59,925 nt of DNA, from NCBI GenBank assembly GCA_012031875.1, contig JAAUSZ010000004.1, positions 1 to 59,925 of the forward strand, written 5' to 3'. Both the position numbers and the translations under genes were made by a program. The notes under the pieces were generated by a model, which saw nothing but the letters and a program-made list of their open reading frames with translations, searched no databases and had not been told where the DNA came from. Positions 42,280-53,058 of this stretch are shown piece after piece. Each line of letters begins with the position of its first letter. The stretch's first letter is position 1. This DNA is from Desulfobacula sp. (lineage in GTDB: Bacteria > Desulfobacterota > Desulfobacteria > Desulfobacterales > Desulfobacteraceae).

Positions 42280-43158
42280 CTACCTGATCCGCCTTTCCCT
42301 CTGCCTGAAATAGCCTTGCAGGGTATCGGAAACCGAGGCCCCGGTTTCAAGTTCGATAATATCGGTTCCGGCCTGGGAAAAAAGATCCAGGGTTTTCCTG
42401 CGGCCGGCCTCCATCGCGGCCCTGAACCTTTCTTTTGCTTCCCTGCTGAACCCGTCCAGGACCGCCTGCCGGGAGGTTTCAAAATCCGACAGGGTCAGGA
42501 TGCCCTTGAAGGGCAACTCAAACCCGCCCTTGTCATAAATCATCACACCGATGGGCTCATGACGCCGCCGCACGGTTCGAAGGCTTTTCAGGTATCCCCC
42601 ATCCAGAAAATCCGACAGGATAAAGACAAAGGACCGTTTCTTGGAAATTTTCGCCAGATAGTCCAGGGCCCCGGCAATATCCGTTCCCCTGCCCTGGGGT
42701 GAAAAGGTAAAAATCTCCTTGATCACCCGCCAGACATGGCTGCTGCCTTTTTTAGGCGGGATGTATTTTTCCACCCGGTCCGTAAAAAACACGGCCCCGA
42801 CCTTGTCATTGTTCCGGATAGCATTAAAGGCCAGGACCGATGCGGTCTCGGCCACCCGCTCCAGGACCGGGCCGTGGAAGGTTCCGAATTTCAGGGAGGC
42901 GCTCATGTCAATGAGGAGCATGACCATGCGTTCCCGCTCTTCCCGGTAAAGCTTGACAAAGGGCTTTCCAAGCCTTGCCGAGACCTTCCAGTCAATGCTC
43001 TTGACCTCATCTCCGGGCGAGTATTCCCGGACCTCTTCAAACTCGATGCCCGAGCCCCGGAACACGGACCGGTACTGCCCTGCCATGATGGTATTGACCG
43101 TGCGGCCGGATTTGATGTGAATCCTTCGGATTTTTTTGATGATATGGGCCGGAATCAT
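42280..43158 (-). CDS. DUF58 domain protein
   Basis: FRGSGIEFEEVREYSPGDEVKSIDWKVSARLGKPFVKLYREERE. Confidence 0.93.
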   Translation of the reverse strand: MIPAHIIKKIRRIHIKSGRTVNTIMAGQYRSVFRGSGIEFEEVREYSPGDEVKSIDWKVSARLGKPFVKLYREERERMVMLLIDMSASLKFGTFHGPVLERVAETASVLAFNAIRNNDKVGAVFFTDRVEKYIPPKKGSSHVWRVIKEIFTFSPQGRGTDIAGALDYLAKISKKRSFVFILSDFLDGGYLKSLRTVRRRHEPIGVMIYDKGGFELPFKGILTLSDFETSRQAVLDGFSREAKERFRAAMEAGRRKTLDLFSQAGTDIIELETGASVSDTLQGYFRQRERRIR

Positions 43159-43172
43159 CCCTCACCTCTGCC

Positions 43173-44150
43173 TTAGGGTACCTGGACGGAATCGAAAAGG
43201 GTCCGGACGATCTCTTCGCAGGACACCTCTTCGGCCTCGGCTTCAAAGCTCAGAATGATCCGGTGCCGGAGGACGTCGGGGCCCACCTGCTTGATGTCCT
43301 GGGGCGTCACATAGCCCCGGCCCGACAAAAAGGCATGGACCCGGGCGGCCCGGGCCAGGAAGATGGAGGCCCTGGGCGAGGCCCCGTACCGGATATAACC
43401 GGCCGTATCCATGCCGAAGGCCTTGGGGTCCCGGGTGGCGGATACCAGATCCACAATATATTCCTTGAGTTTTTCATCCACATAGATCTGATCCATAAGT
43501 TCAGCCATGGCTGAGATTTCCTCACAGGTAATGACCGGCCGGATGGGTTCGGGATGGGAAAAACTGGTCTTTTTCAGAATCTCCAGTTCCTGGGCCCTGT
43601 CCGGATAATCCACGAGAACTTTCAGCATGAACCGGTCCACCTGGGCCTCGGGAAGGGGATAGGTGCCCTCCTGCTCAATGGGGTTCTGGGTGGCCAGGAC
43701 CAAAAAAGGCGACGGCAGGGCAAAGGTTTCATCCCCGATGGTGACCTGCTTTTCCTCCATGGCCTCAAGCAGGGCGGACTGGACCTTGGAAGGGGCCCGG
43801 TTGATTTCATCGGCCAGGATGATATTATTAAACAGGGGTCCCTTGCGCGTGGCAAAATCCCCGGTTTTGGGCCGGTAGATTTCCGTGCCCGTGAGGTCTG
43901 CCGGCAGAAGATCCGGGGTGAACTGGATGCGCTTGAACCGGGCCTGAACCGCGGAGGCAAGGGCTTTTACCGCCCTTGTCTTGGCCAGTCCCGGCACCCC
44001 TTCGATGAGGACATGCCCCCCGGTTAAAAGCCCTGTCAAAAGGCTGTCCACCAGCGCATCCTGGCCCACGAGCTGCTTGGATATTTCTTTTCGGATGCTG
44101 CTGATGTGCAGGTGATGCTTTTCAATGGCTTCTTTGATCTGTTCCGTCAT
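43173..44150 (-). CDS. moxR: MoxR-family AAA ATPase
   Basis: GHVLIEGVPGLAKTRAVKALA, LLPADLTGTEIYRPKTG, LADEINRAPSKVQSALLEAMEE. Confidence 0.95.
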   Translation of the reverse strand: MTEQIKEAIEKHHLHISSIRKEISKQLVGQDALVDSLLTGLLTGGHVLIEGVPGLAKTRAVKALASAVQARFKRIQFTPDLLPADLTGTEIYRPKTGDFATRKGPLFNNIILADEINRAPSKVQSALLEAMEEKQVTIGDETFALPSPFLVLATQNPIEQEGTYPLPEAQVDRFMLKVLVDYPDRAQELEILKKTSFSHPEPIRPVITCEEISAMAELMDQIYVDEKLKEYIVDLVSATRDPKAFGMDTAGYIRYGASPRASIFLARAARVHAFLSGRGYVTPQDIKQVGPDVLRHRIILSFEAEAEEVSCEEIVRTLFDSVQVP

Positions 44151-44275
44151 GATAAATGCCCCTCTCCTTTTCCTGATTCATGATGACACCCTCGCTCCTG
44201 GAATTTCTGTACAAAAATAGTAAGGATTTCAAGCCTGTCAAGAAAGGATAAGGATACGGGGAAACCCTTTTTCCT

Positions 44276-44893
44276 TCAGGGTTTGATCAATTGATCCGTA
44301 TAAAGGGAAGCGGTCACCCTGACCAGTTTATGGATATGATCCCGGACGGCTTTTTTATTCTTCAGGGGATAATTTCTAAAGGTCATTAATATTCCGGCAA
44401 GGGAGGCGATGAAGGAATGGGCGTATAACCTGACCTTTCCTTCCCTGGCTCCGTTTCTGACCAGGAGCTGCTCAAAAAGATCGAAAAAAATCTTGGTCAC
44501 GGAGTCAAACCTGCCCATGACCGGGTTTGTCAGATCGTTCTTCAGCATGAGATAGGTCATCATCTGAAAGGTGGTCTCATTTTCAATGAGAAGATCCACA
44601 AAGGCCAGGGCGAAATCTTCAATATCGGCCGGTTTTTCCTTTTGGAGCATGTCCTTGAAGGCCCTGCTGGCCGTGTCAATCTCCTGGATAAATGCCTCAT
44701 GAAACAATTCTTCCTGGCTTGCAAAATACCGGTATATGGTTGCCGGCGAAATCCCGGCTTCTTCGGCAACATCCCTCATGCCCACTTCATAAAAAGGTTT
44801 TTGGGCAAAAAGGGTCAAGGCGGATTCAACAACAATCTGCTTTCTTGTTTCCTTTTCCTTTTCCTTTAACTCGGCAAACTTCGATTCAACCAC
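44276..44893 (-). CDS. TetR/AcrR-family transcriptional regulator
   Basis: VGMRDVAEEAGISPATIYRYFASQEELFHEAF. Confidence 0.92.
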   Translation of the reverse strand: MVESKFAELKEKEKETRKQIVVESALTLFAQKPFYEVGMRDVAEEAGISPATIYRYFASQEELFHEAFIQEIDTASRAFKDMLQKEKPADIEDFALAFVDLLIENETTFQMMTYLMLKNDLTNPVMGRFDSVTKIFFDLFEQLLVRNGAREGKVRLYAHSFIASLAGILMTFRNYPLKNKKAVRDHIHKLVRVTASLYTDQLIKP

Positions 44894-45001
44894 GGTCTTC
44901 CACCCTTCCCTGTGCGTTTATGTATCCAGCCTGATTTTTCTGACTTACCACTTGTTTTTTCTTCTGACAAGGTAAAAAAATCAGGCCCCGGATTTTAAGA
45001 A

Positions 45002-46719
45002 TCACACCTTGAAGGTCTGGACGATCCGTTTCAATTCCTCTGCCATGGCGCTCATGGTGCCGGCACTCTGCATGACAAGTCCGGAACTTTCCTTCATCCG
45101 GACCGCGGCCGCGTTAACCCCGCCGATTTCCCGGGTGATATTCCCTGCCGCTTCCGAGCCCTGGCTGACGTTTTCATTGGCTTCCCGGATCCCCTGGGAA
45201 AGACTTGTGATATTGCTGACAATTTCCTGGGTGGCCGCGGACTGCTCCGTCACGGCTGCGGCAATGGTGGATACGATGTCGTTGACATCCCGGATCACCC
45301 CGGAAACCTCTTTTATGGCCGTCAAGGTTGAATTGGTATTATTTTGAACATTGTCAATCTGACTTCTGATATCACTGGTGGCCTTAACCGTCTGATTGGC
45401 CAGTTCCTTAATCTCGTTGGCCACCACCGCGAATCCTTTTCCGGCCTCCCCGGCCCGGGCCGCCTCAATGGTGGCATTCAAGGCCAGAAGATTGGTCTGG
45501 TCGGATATTTCCGCTATGGTATCCGTGACCTTTCCAATGGACTGGGCCGCCTTATTGAGAATCGACATGCCGGCCTCCACCTCCGATGTTTTTGCGGCGG
45601 CCTCCGCGGAAATGGTCCTGGCATTTTCGGCATTCCGGGCAATTTCATTGATGGTGGCGTTCATTTCCTCGGCGGCCGAAGCCACCATATGGGCGTTGGT
45701 TGAGGATTCCTCCATAGCCGCGGCAACGGAATTCAGGTTCGAACTCATGTCCCCGGCCGCGGCCGTCACCTTTCCGGCCATATCAGCCGTGGAATTGGCG
45801 CTCCCTGTCATATCCCCGGCAACGGAAACCAGTTCGCCCGACCTTCCATCAATATTTTGGGCGTTCCCCGACAATTGCCGGATGATATTCTGGAGCTTTC
45901 CCATGAAAAGATTGAACAGCTCTCCCAGGGTGGCCAGTTCATCCTTTGAAGTGATGCTGATCCGCTGGGTCAGATCCCCTTCTCCCTTGGCCACATCCTG
46001 GAAATTAACGATCATGGCCTTGAGGGAAGATCCGATACCGGACACAATGAACAGGCAGAGGACTGCAATGCCGATGAAAACAGCTCCGGCAATCATGATC
46101 ATCCTGATGATGGAGGCCTTGACACTCCCGTTGATATCCTTTGTGATGGCCGCCTTTGTGGCTTCGATATTATCAATATACACGCCGGTGCAAATAAAAT
46201 AATCGGTCCCCGGTATCATCTGGGCGTAGCTGATTTTCGATGTATCTCCTTTTCCGGGTTTATCCCAGATATAAGATACAAACCCGCCTCCTTTTTCGGC
46301 CTGTTCCAGTAAGGATCTGGATAAATACACCCCATTCTTATCTTTAAGATCTTTCAAATCTTTGCCCAGGAGGCTTTGATTCATATGGGCGATCATCGTC
46401 ATCCCCTGGTGTACAAAAAAATAACCGGACTGATCCGCCTCAAACCGGATGCCCTCAATCACCTTCCGCATGATCTGAATTTTCTCTTCTTCAGTGTTAA
46501 CCCCTTTCAAAAGATTAGATATCGCCACTGCCATGGAATGGGTGGCTACCTTTATTTTATCTTTCTGATCCTCCAGCATAATCTGCCCTGTTTTTCAATG
46601 GCCAGATCCCTGGCCCTGCGGCTGCCGTCAACGGCAAACCAGACCATAATCAGGAAAAGGGCCAGGATGGAAACAATGATCAGATACATTCTTCCTTTGA
46701 TGCTGAACCGGTTTAGCAT
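45002..46719 (-). CDS. methyl-accepting chemotaxis protein with sCache-like sensor, frameshifted near 46590
   Basis: HAMP, signalling tip [43 protein letters not shown]-terminus [22 protein letters not shown] in another frame. Confidence 0.92.
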
Positions 46720-46863
46720 GGAAACCTCCTGTATTTTTATGAAAAATCGGATTTGGGGTTTATCTTTGCATATCCCAGGTAAAAATCAAGAGAAAATCCG
46801 GATATTGACGATTCCGGATCAAATTGATATATAGGATTGTACATGGAATAAAAAAGGGATGTC

Positions 46864-47049
46864 ATGGAAACGGTAATTAACAGAGACAAATTTGATTTTG
46901 AAATCGGGTATCTGACCAAAAGCCCCTGTCTGGCCTGTAAAAACAGGGCCCAGCTCCCCCTGTGCCATTCCGAGTGCATGGTCCTGGACAAGATCCAGAC
47001 CCTGCTGGCCCGGGGGATTTCGTCCCAGGCTTCTTCCTATGAAAGCTGA
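46864..47049 (+). CDS. small cysteine-rich protein
   Basis: METVINRDKFDFEIGYLTKSPCLACKNRAQLPLCHSECMVLDKIQTLL...; immediately upstream of the phosphagen kinase. Confidence 0.65.
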   Translation: METVINRDKFDFEIGYLTKSPCLACKNRAQLPLCHSECMVLDKIQTLLARGISSQASSYES

Positions 47050-47055
47050 CGGATT

Positions 47056-48072
47056 TTGACGGCGACATGGTTTTCCGGGACATCGTCCTCCCTTGTCAAG
47101 AAACATCTGAGCCAAGCCCTTTTCAAAAGCCTTGAACACCTTGAAACCGCTTCCGGATTCACCCTTGAAAAGGCCATCCGATCCGGCATTCAGAATCCCG
47201 ACAGCAGCATCGGCATTTACGCAGGGGACGCGGACTCCTACCAGGTCTTTTCGCCGGTCTTTGATCCCGTTATTTCCGAATATCACAATTTTCCAAAGGG
47301 CGGAACCCATGTATCGGATTTCGCCCTTCCGGATCTGCCCCCGGCCGACCCTGGGGGAAAATACATCCTTTCCACCCGGATCAGGGTGGCCAGGAATTTG
47401 AAAGATTACAGTTTTCCCGCCAACCTTACCTTATCTTGCCGGAAAGCCCTGGAAAAAAAAATAATCCGGGCGCTGGGCCTATTGGAATCCGACCTTGCAG
47501 GGGAATACCGGCCCCTGGAGGATGTCGGCAAAGGCCACCGGCCTGAAGACAAAGGGCTTGCCTTTGAAAAGGGGGACCGGTTTCAGGATGCTGCCGGCAT
47601 CAATTCCGATTTCCCAAAGGGCCGGGGCGTATTCCATTCCCTGGACCGGAAACTCATGGTCTGGGTCAATGAGGAAGACCATTTAAGAATCATGAGCCTG
47701 GAAAGATCATCACACCTTTCCCTCGTCTTTCACCGGCTTTGCCGGGCCCTTCAGGCCCTGAGCCCGCGGCTTGGGTTTGCCTTTGACCACCGGCTGGGAT
47801 ATCTCACCTCCTGCCCCACCAACCTCGGGACCGCCATGAGGGCCGGGGTCCATATCCGGCTTGAAAAACTGGATCGGAAAAAAGAACTTCTCCACGGCCT
47901 TGCCAAAGAATATCACCTCCAGATCCGGGGGACCCGGGGCGAAAAGACAGAGGTCGAGGATGCCGTCTTTGACATCAGCAACGCCCAAAGACTCGGCATC
48001 GGCGAAGCTGCCGTCATCCAGACCCTTCATCAGGGGCTCTTAGCCATCATCAAGGCTGAAGAGACCCTTTAA
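47056..48072 (+). CDS. ATP:guanido phosphotransferase (arginine/phosphagen kinase), full-length animal type
   Basis: N domain VKKHLSQALFKSLEHLETASGFTLEKAIRSGIQNPDSSIGIYAGDADSYQVFSPVFDPVISEYH; catalytic STRIRVARNL, SCPTNLGTAMRAGVHIRL, GTRGEKTEVEDAVFDISNAQRLG. Confidence 0.92.
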   Translation: MTATWFSGTSSSLVKKHLSQALFKSLEHLETASGFTLEKAIRSGIQNPDSSIGIYAGDADSYQVFSPVFDPVISEYHNFPKGGTHVSDFALPDLPPADPGGKYILSTRIRVARNLKDYSFPANLTLSCRKALEKKIIRALGLLESDLAGEYRPLEDVGKGHRPEDKGLAFEKGDRFQDAAGINSDFPKGRGVFHSLDRKLMVWVNEEDHLRIMSLERSSHLSLVFHRLCRALQALSPRLGFAFDHRLGYLTSCPTNLGTAMRAGVHIRLEKLDRKKELLHGLAKEYHLQIRGTRGEKTEVEDAVFDISNAQRLGIGEAAVIQTLHQGLLAIIKAEETL

Positions 48073-48122
48073 CAGGACCTTCCCGGCTTTTCAGCCGGGA
48101 AAAGAGACAGAGCAGGCGGGAA

Positions 48123-48689
48123 TCAGGCCCTGGACATGTATTTTCCGGTTTCGGTGTTGACTTTGACCCTTTCCCCGGTTTCAAGGTATTCCGGGATCTG
48201 GATTTCAACCCCGTTGGAAAGGGTGGCGGGCTTGGTTCTGGCCGTAGCGCTGGCCGTTTTAACACCCGGGGCCGTTTCCCGGATTTCAAACACAAGGGTG
48301 GTCGGAATCTCAAGGGCCACCATATTGTCGTCGATGAAGAGACCCACAAGTCCTTCCATGCCGTCCGTGAGCCAGACCAGATCGTCCTCGATGACATCGC
48401 CCGAGATCATATACTGGGCATATTCCATACCGTCCATGAAAACATGGAGATCCCCGTCCGGATAAAGATACTGTACCGGTTTTCTCTGGAGGACCACCTC
48501 ATTCAAGGGGTCATTCCCCTTGTAGCTGTCCTCATATTTCTGCTTGGTCCGGATATGGGTGAACCTGACCTTGTACAAGGTGACCGCGCCCCTTGCCGAC
48601 GGGCTTCTGACATCAATATGTTTCACCATGTATACCTCGTTGTTGATTTCAACCACATTCCCTTTTTTTAAATCACAGGCCTTCAGCAT
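48123..48689 (-). CDS. efpL: elongation factor P-like protein EfpL (YeiP)
   Basis: DVRSPSARGAVTLYKVRF, ETAPGVKTASATARTKPATLSNGVEIQIPEYLETGERVKV. Confidence 0.88.
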   Translation of the reverse strand: MLKACDLKKGNVVEINNEVYMVKHIDVRSPSARGAVTLYKVRFTHIRTKQKYEDSYKGNDPLNEVVLQRKPVQYLYPDGDLHVFMDGMEYAQYMISGDVIEDDLVWLTDGMEGLVGLFIDDNMVALEIPTTLVFEIRETAPGVKTASATARTKPATLSNGVEIQIPEYLETGERVKVNTETGKYMSRA

Positions 48690-48779
48690 ATTTTTACAAA
48701 CTCCTGAACATCAAATATTTTATTCCAAAAAGACAGGGCCTTCATATCATTTAAAAGGGAAATTGAAAAGCCCCCGTCT

Positions 48780-49238
48780 CTAAAAGAATCCGGCAGGAAA
48801 ATATGGATCAAATCCCAGCCCGGCAAAATTTTCCTGCCCGGATTTGCCGGTCTTATCTTCCCCCTTTTTGTCCATCAAAGCCTCGGCCGCCATCCGCTTC
48901 TGAATTTCCTCCGCTATGGCTTTTTCAACGGCCGCCCTCTGCTCCGGGGCCATTTTTCCGAGATCTTCCTCGGTCAGGCCCATGGATGCCAGGATTTCCT
49001 CCCTGAGCCTTTTCTCATGGAGTTCCATGATATAGGCCACCAGCCCCTGCTTTTTAATGGATTCGATATCCCCGGCAACCGGCTCTTCTTCCCGGCCCAG
49101 GCCCGCAAGAATGCCTTCAATCCTGGCTGTTTCGTCTTCCAGATACCCGGAAAACAATCCACCCGTCATATCATTATCGAGCTTCAATGCCGGGGCACTG
49201 CCCAATAAACCTGTACTCATGCCATCCGTAATTTTCAT
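48780..49238 (-). CDS. hypothetical protein
   Basis: MKITDGMSTGLLGSAP..., charged, purine-rich RBS region. Confidence 0.6.
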   Translation of the reverse strand: MKITDGMSTGLLGSAPALKLDNDMTGGLFSGYLEDETARIEGILAGLGREEEPVAGDIESIKKQGLVAYIMELHEKRLREEILASMGLTEEDLGKMAPEQRAAVEKAIAEEIQKRMAAEALMDKKGEDKTGKSGQENFAGLGFDPYFPAGFF

Positions 49239-49285
49239 CTCTTTTTCCTCCTTTGAATCAGGTTTCGAACCAAAGGAAGCAAAAA

Positions 49286-49615
49286 TCAATCCACAATCAA
49301 GAGTTTTACCCCGTCTTTTGTAAAGGACCTGTGGGCATCGGTAAAGTCCGCCACCAGATAGCACATCCCCGTCCTTAAGGTAAAGTTCCGCCCATCCCTC
49401 AGTTCCGATTCAAATTCCCCTTCCAGTACAAACACGGCATGGCCTTTTTCGCACCAGTGATCGGCCAGGTATCCGGGTGTATATTCCACAATCCTGATCC
49501 TGAGGTTTCCCTTGCTGACGGTTTTCCAGAAGGCCTTCCCCGTAACACCGGGATGTTCTTCAGCCGCCATGTTCTCCAGATCAAAGACCTGAAAGGGGAT
49601 GTCTTTTATTTCCAT
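49286..49615 (-). CDS. DHCW-motif cupin-fold protein
   Basis: YLADHWCEKGHAVFVLEGEFESEL. Confidence 0.85.
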   Translation of the reverse strand: MEIKDIPFQVFDLENMAAEEHPGVTGKAFWKTVSKGNLRIRIVEYTPGYLADHWCEKGHAVFVLEGEFESELRDGRNFTLRTGMCYLVADFTDAHRSFTKDGVKLLIVD

Positions 49616-49726
49616 TTGCTTCTCCTTTACAAATCCGGGACATGCTTGATTTCAGGCGATGAAGCCCATTTCATATCTTTGATTTGCTCATCCGGAAACC
49701 CGGCAATCTCCGGCCCGGACAAATCA

Positions 49727-50016
49727 TTATGTTGATTTCCATTTGTTTCCCGGCAGTTTATTATATCCTTTTTCTTCAAATGGTTTCAGCCTTTCAACCC
49801 ATAGCTCTTCAAGCACTTGAAGATCTTCGGCAGGGTCATATGCCGGGTCCTCCCCGTCTTCAGCTCGGATTGATAACGATTCAGTATGGCCGGCAGATTG
49901 ACGCTTGATCCGATCAGCACCTTTCCGTTCAGCCTGTTTTTGATCTGATAAACCCCCATCAAACGAGGGGTTTCCTTATATTCTCTGATCTTTGCTTTCC
50001 TGTCCATTTTTCCCAC
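49727..50016 (-). pseudogene. GIY-YIG nuclease remnant with internal deletion and frame change
   Basis: GVYQIKNRLNGKVLIGSSVNLPAILNRYQSELKTG then, in another frame, EDPAYDPAEDLQVLEELWVERLKPFEEKGYNK; the middle of the domain is missing. Confidence 0.65.
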
Positions 50017-50024
50017 TTAAGCAT

Positions 50025-51312
50025 TTAGTATTGTTTCAGCACCCACTCACAGACCGGTATGACCTCAACCCGGTCCGGCAGTATGCCGGGAGGCAGAGCC
50101 ACATCCCCTGCGACCACCAGCCTGGTGCTGTTTTTAAACCTTTTCCCGGCTTTTTCCAACCCGGCTATCTCCCGGCTGACATTATCCTTGTTCAAGGTTT
50201 CCGTAACCTGAATCAGAACCGGTTTCCCGGCTTCAGGCATCACCACGAAATCGCATTCATACCCGTTCTTTAAAAAGAAAACCGGTTCCCCGGCATTGCG
50301 GACGGAGCACCGTAAAAACAAGATTTTCAAGCAGCTTTCCCCAGTCTTCTGAAAACGTATAGCGGATGGCAGAGGCGATCCCGTTGTCATAGAGATAGAT
50401 CTTTTTATTGCTCATCTCCCGCTTCACAATTGCCGGATCATATTTTTCCACACAGGTGACCATATAGATGGAAAAAATATGGTCGATTAATTGGTAAATG
50501 GAGTCCTTCCCTATTTTTATCCCCCTGGATTTCAGATCATTATAAAGTTTATTGACGGAAAATTCCTTTGTAAATGAACCGATGAGTCCTTTGATGAGGT
50601 ATTTGAGGATGGACACATCCCGAAGCCCGTATCTGTCCATCAAATCCCGGAAAAGCATGACATTGAAATATTCCTGTAAAACATCCGCCTTGAAGCGGGT
50701 TTCCATATCCACCAATTCGGGATATCCTCCCCAGGTCAGGTATTCATTAAAATTTCCCTGAATGGCGGCCCGGTTTTTTGTGGAATAGATGTCTTTGGAA
50801 TCAATATTCCTGAACGCCAAAAATTCCGGGAAGGACAAGGGCATGATTTCAAAGAAAAGGCTCCGGCCCCTCAGGGAACCGGCAATTTCCGTCGACAGCA
50901 GTTTTGCATTGGAGCCGGTCAGAAAAATTTTGCGGGTTATGGTGTCATAGAGGCGGCGGACATATTTCTCCCATTCCGGGATTTCCTGGATCTCATCAAA
51001 AAAAATATAAAGGTCTTCCGGCGCCCTGTCCGGATAAAGTTCAAGATAGGCATCCAGGATCTGGTCGTAACCGGCCTCAAAGTCCAGACGCTCATCTTCA
51101 AAATTCAGATAAAGGATTTGGCTTCTTTTTATGCCCGCCTTTTCCAGGCTTGCCATGAGCTGAAACAGGTACCAGGTTTTCCCGGCCCGACGCGGCCCGA
51201 TAAGGGTGATAATCTTCCCCAGATCAAGGGGGACATCCAGGCGCCGGGGCTTGAACAGAGGCAGGGGCCTTAAATGGAAATCTTTGATAATGGTTTTCAG
51301 GATCTGTTTCAT
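50025..51312 (-). CDS. AAA_14/DUF4143-type ATPase, frameshifted near 50310
   Basis: IITLIGPRRAGKTWYLFQLM, YIFFDEIQEIPEWEKYVRRLYD, LTGSNAKLLS; C-terminal nuclease-like part in second frame. Confidence 0.88.
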
Positions 51313-51566
51313 AGAAAAATTTTCCTTAATCCAAGGAAAATGTCAACCAATATTTGTCTTAAAGAAAGGAAAATATTAGATTTTACTAATACCTGCCATA
51401 ATCCGGTTTTTTCGATTGATTGTTTCCATTCCGGCAGCATACTTTAATTCCATCGAATTCGATGGGGTTAAAAACCTTTTTTCTTTTCTGATACACAATT
51501 TCCAATGATTCAGCGGACGTCAGGATGACAAAATACACAGAGGCCTGATCCGTTTATGGTCCGGAA

Positions 51567-52481
51567 TCAGGCACCGGGGCCGGAGGCCCCGTCTCTTTCA
51601 TTAGACAGGGGCTCTTCATCTTTTCGTTTTGAAGGAAATAAGAAAAAGATCACCAACCCCGCAAGGCCGGTCAGGGCAAGGGTCCCAAAAACCTTGAAGA
51701 AGTTGAAGGTATAGGTTTTTCTGGCCGGGTCATAGCCATAGCAAAAGGACAGGACCCTTCTTTTCATGGAAATTCCGGGGGTTCCCTGTTGGGCCTTGCT
51801 TAAGGCCATGCCAAGATCAAAGGAAGAAAAATCCGGGCCATGGAGGTATCGGATGATCTTCCCGTCCCGGGCCAGCACCACCAGGGCAGAAGGGTGGACA
51901 TAGGTATGCGGTGCTTTTTTGATAAAATAATAGCCCAGGGAGTCGGTGACCTTTCTGATATTTTCCCGGTCTCCGGTGAGATAGAGCCATTTTTCCGGGG
52001 GAAATTCCCGCTTGACCAGGCTGGTATAATTCTTTTTGGCGGCTGCCGCGTCGGTCTCGTTTTCATCATCGGAAAAGCTCAGGGTGATGAGGTTAAAATC
52101 TTTGCCCGGCACCTGGTCCACCTCGTTCAGGGCCTTGACCAGATCCGCCTGGAGAAAAGCGCAGGCCGCCGTACACGAGAAAAAAACCGGCAACAGGACC
52201 ACGGGTTTGTCAAACAAGGCGTCCAGCCTTATTTCCATGCCGGTCTCATCCCTGAAAACGGCATCCAGAGCCGCCACGCTTCCCAGTTGCTCGTCGATCC
52301 GGACCTGGCCGGACAGGTCATTGTCCGGCAGATTTTCCGACAAAATTCCGGGACTCTCATCCTGACCGCCTTGGTTCTTTTGCGCCTGTTCCGTCTGGGT
52401 TTCAGTCCAGCCGGATGAGGCAAAAACAAGGGCGGCCAGCATCAAAAGGGCGATATATTCAAACCGGATGAGGCGTTTCAT
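51567..52481 (-). CDS. SCO1/SenC-family protein
   Basis: FDKPVVLLPVFFSCTAACAFLQADLVKAL, LITLSFSDDENET, YVHPSALVVLARDGKIIRYLHG. Confidence 0.85.
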   Translation of the reverse strand: MKRLIRFEYIALLMLAALVFASSGWTETQTEQAQKNQGGQDESPGILSENLPDNDLSGQVRIDEQLGSVAALDAVFRDETGMEIRLDALFDKPVVLLPVFFSCTAACAFLQADLVKALNEVDQVPGKDFNLITLSFSDDENETDAAAAKKNYTSLVKREFPPEKWLYLTGDRENIRKVTDSLGYYFIKKAPHTYVHPSALVVLARDGKIIRYLHGPDFSSFDLGMALSKAQQGTPGISMKRRVLSFCYGYDPARKTYTFNFFKVFGTLALTGLAGLVIFFLFPSKRKDEEPLSNERDGASGPGA

Positions 52482-52483
52482 CC

Positions 52484-53025
52484 TTAGATCTTTTTGCTTT
52501 CACCGGTCTTATAATTGATTTCATACACCGCGGTATACGGATGGCGATTTTTGAATGAGTCCTTGCCGGCCCCATAGGCCAGCATGACTTTGCCTGTCCG
52601 CCGGCGGGAATGGGCTTGTCATATTTATCCCCGCTATTGAGCGGGAGGGTAAAGGAAATGGTGGTGACCCCGTTTTCCTCTGTTCCGGCAGGATTTAAAA
52701 CATCATTTTTGCCGCCCAGGTCTTCATCCGCGGCATGCCCTTTTTTTCGATCCCCGTAATTATCCTGAATTTTGACCTGGCCGTCTATGACCATTCCGAT
52801 AATAATATCGGCCCCGGCCATGGCATCTTCAGGTTCAAAGCCGACGGCTACCCAGCCTTCGGTCTTGCCGGACAGTTGAACATGGATCTGATCCCCTTCA
52901 ATGGTCCAGGAAAATGTGATATTCTCGGCTTCGATTTTATGCTGATAGTCCATGGCCCATGCGGTCAAGGAAAGGATCAGCATCAGGATTGCCGAAAACG
53001 CCGTTGTCATGATGGTTCTTTTCAT
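52484..53025 (-). CDS. DOMON-domain exported protein, frameshifted near 52600
   Basis: EGWVAVGFEPEDAMAGADIIIGMV. Confidence 0.82.
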
Positions 53026-53058
53026 CTGTATGTTCTCCTTTTTTTATTCATGTCTCAT

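Noticed and set aside
45396-46202. 268-aa plus-strand ORF inside the MCP gene
   Set aside because: Antisense to the conserved MCP signalling domain
47047-47055. TGA between the small Cys-rich ORF and the phosphagen kinase, which are in the same frame: possible Sec or readthrough fusion
   Set aside because: No Cys-aligned motif at the TGA and no convincing SECIS; both proteins look complete on their own
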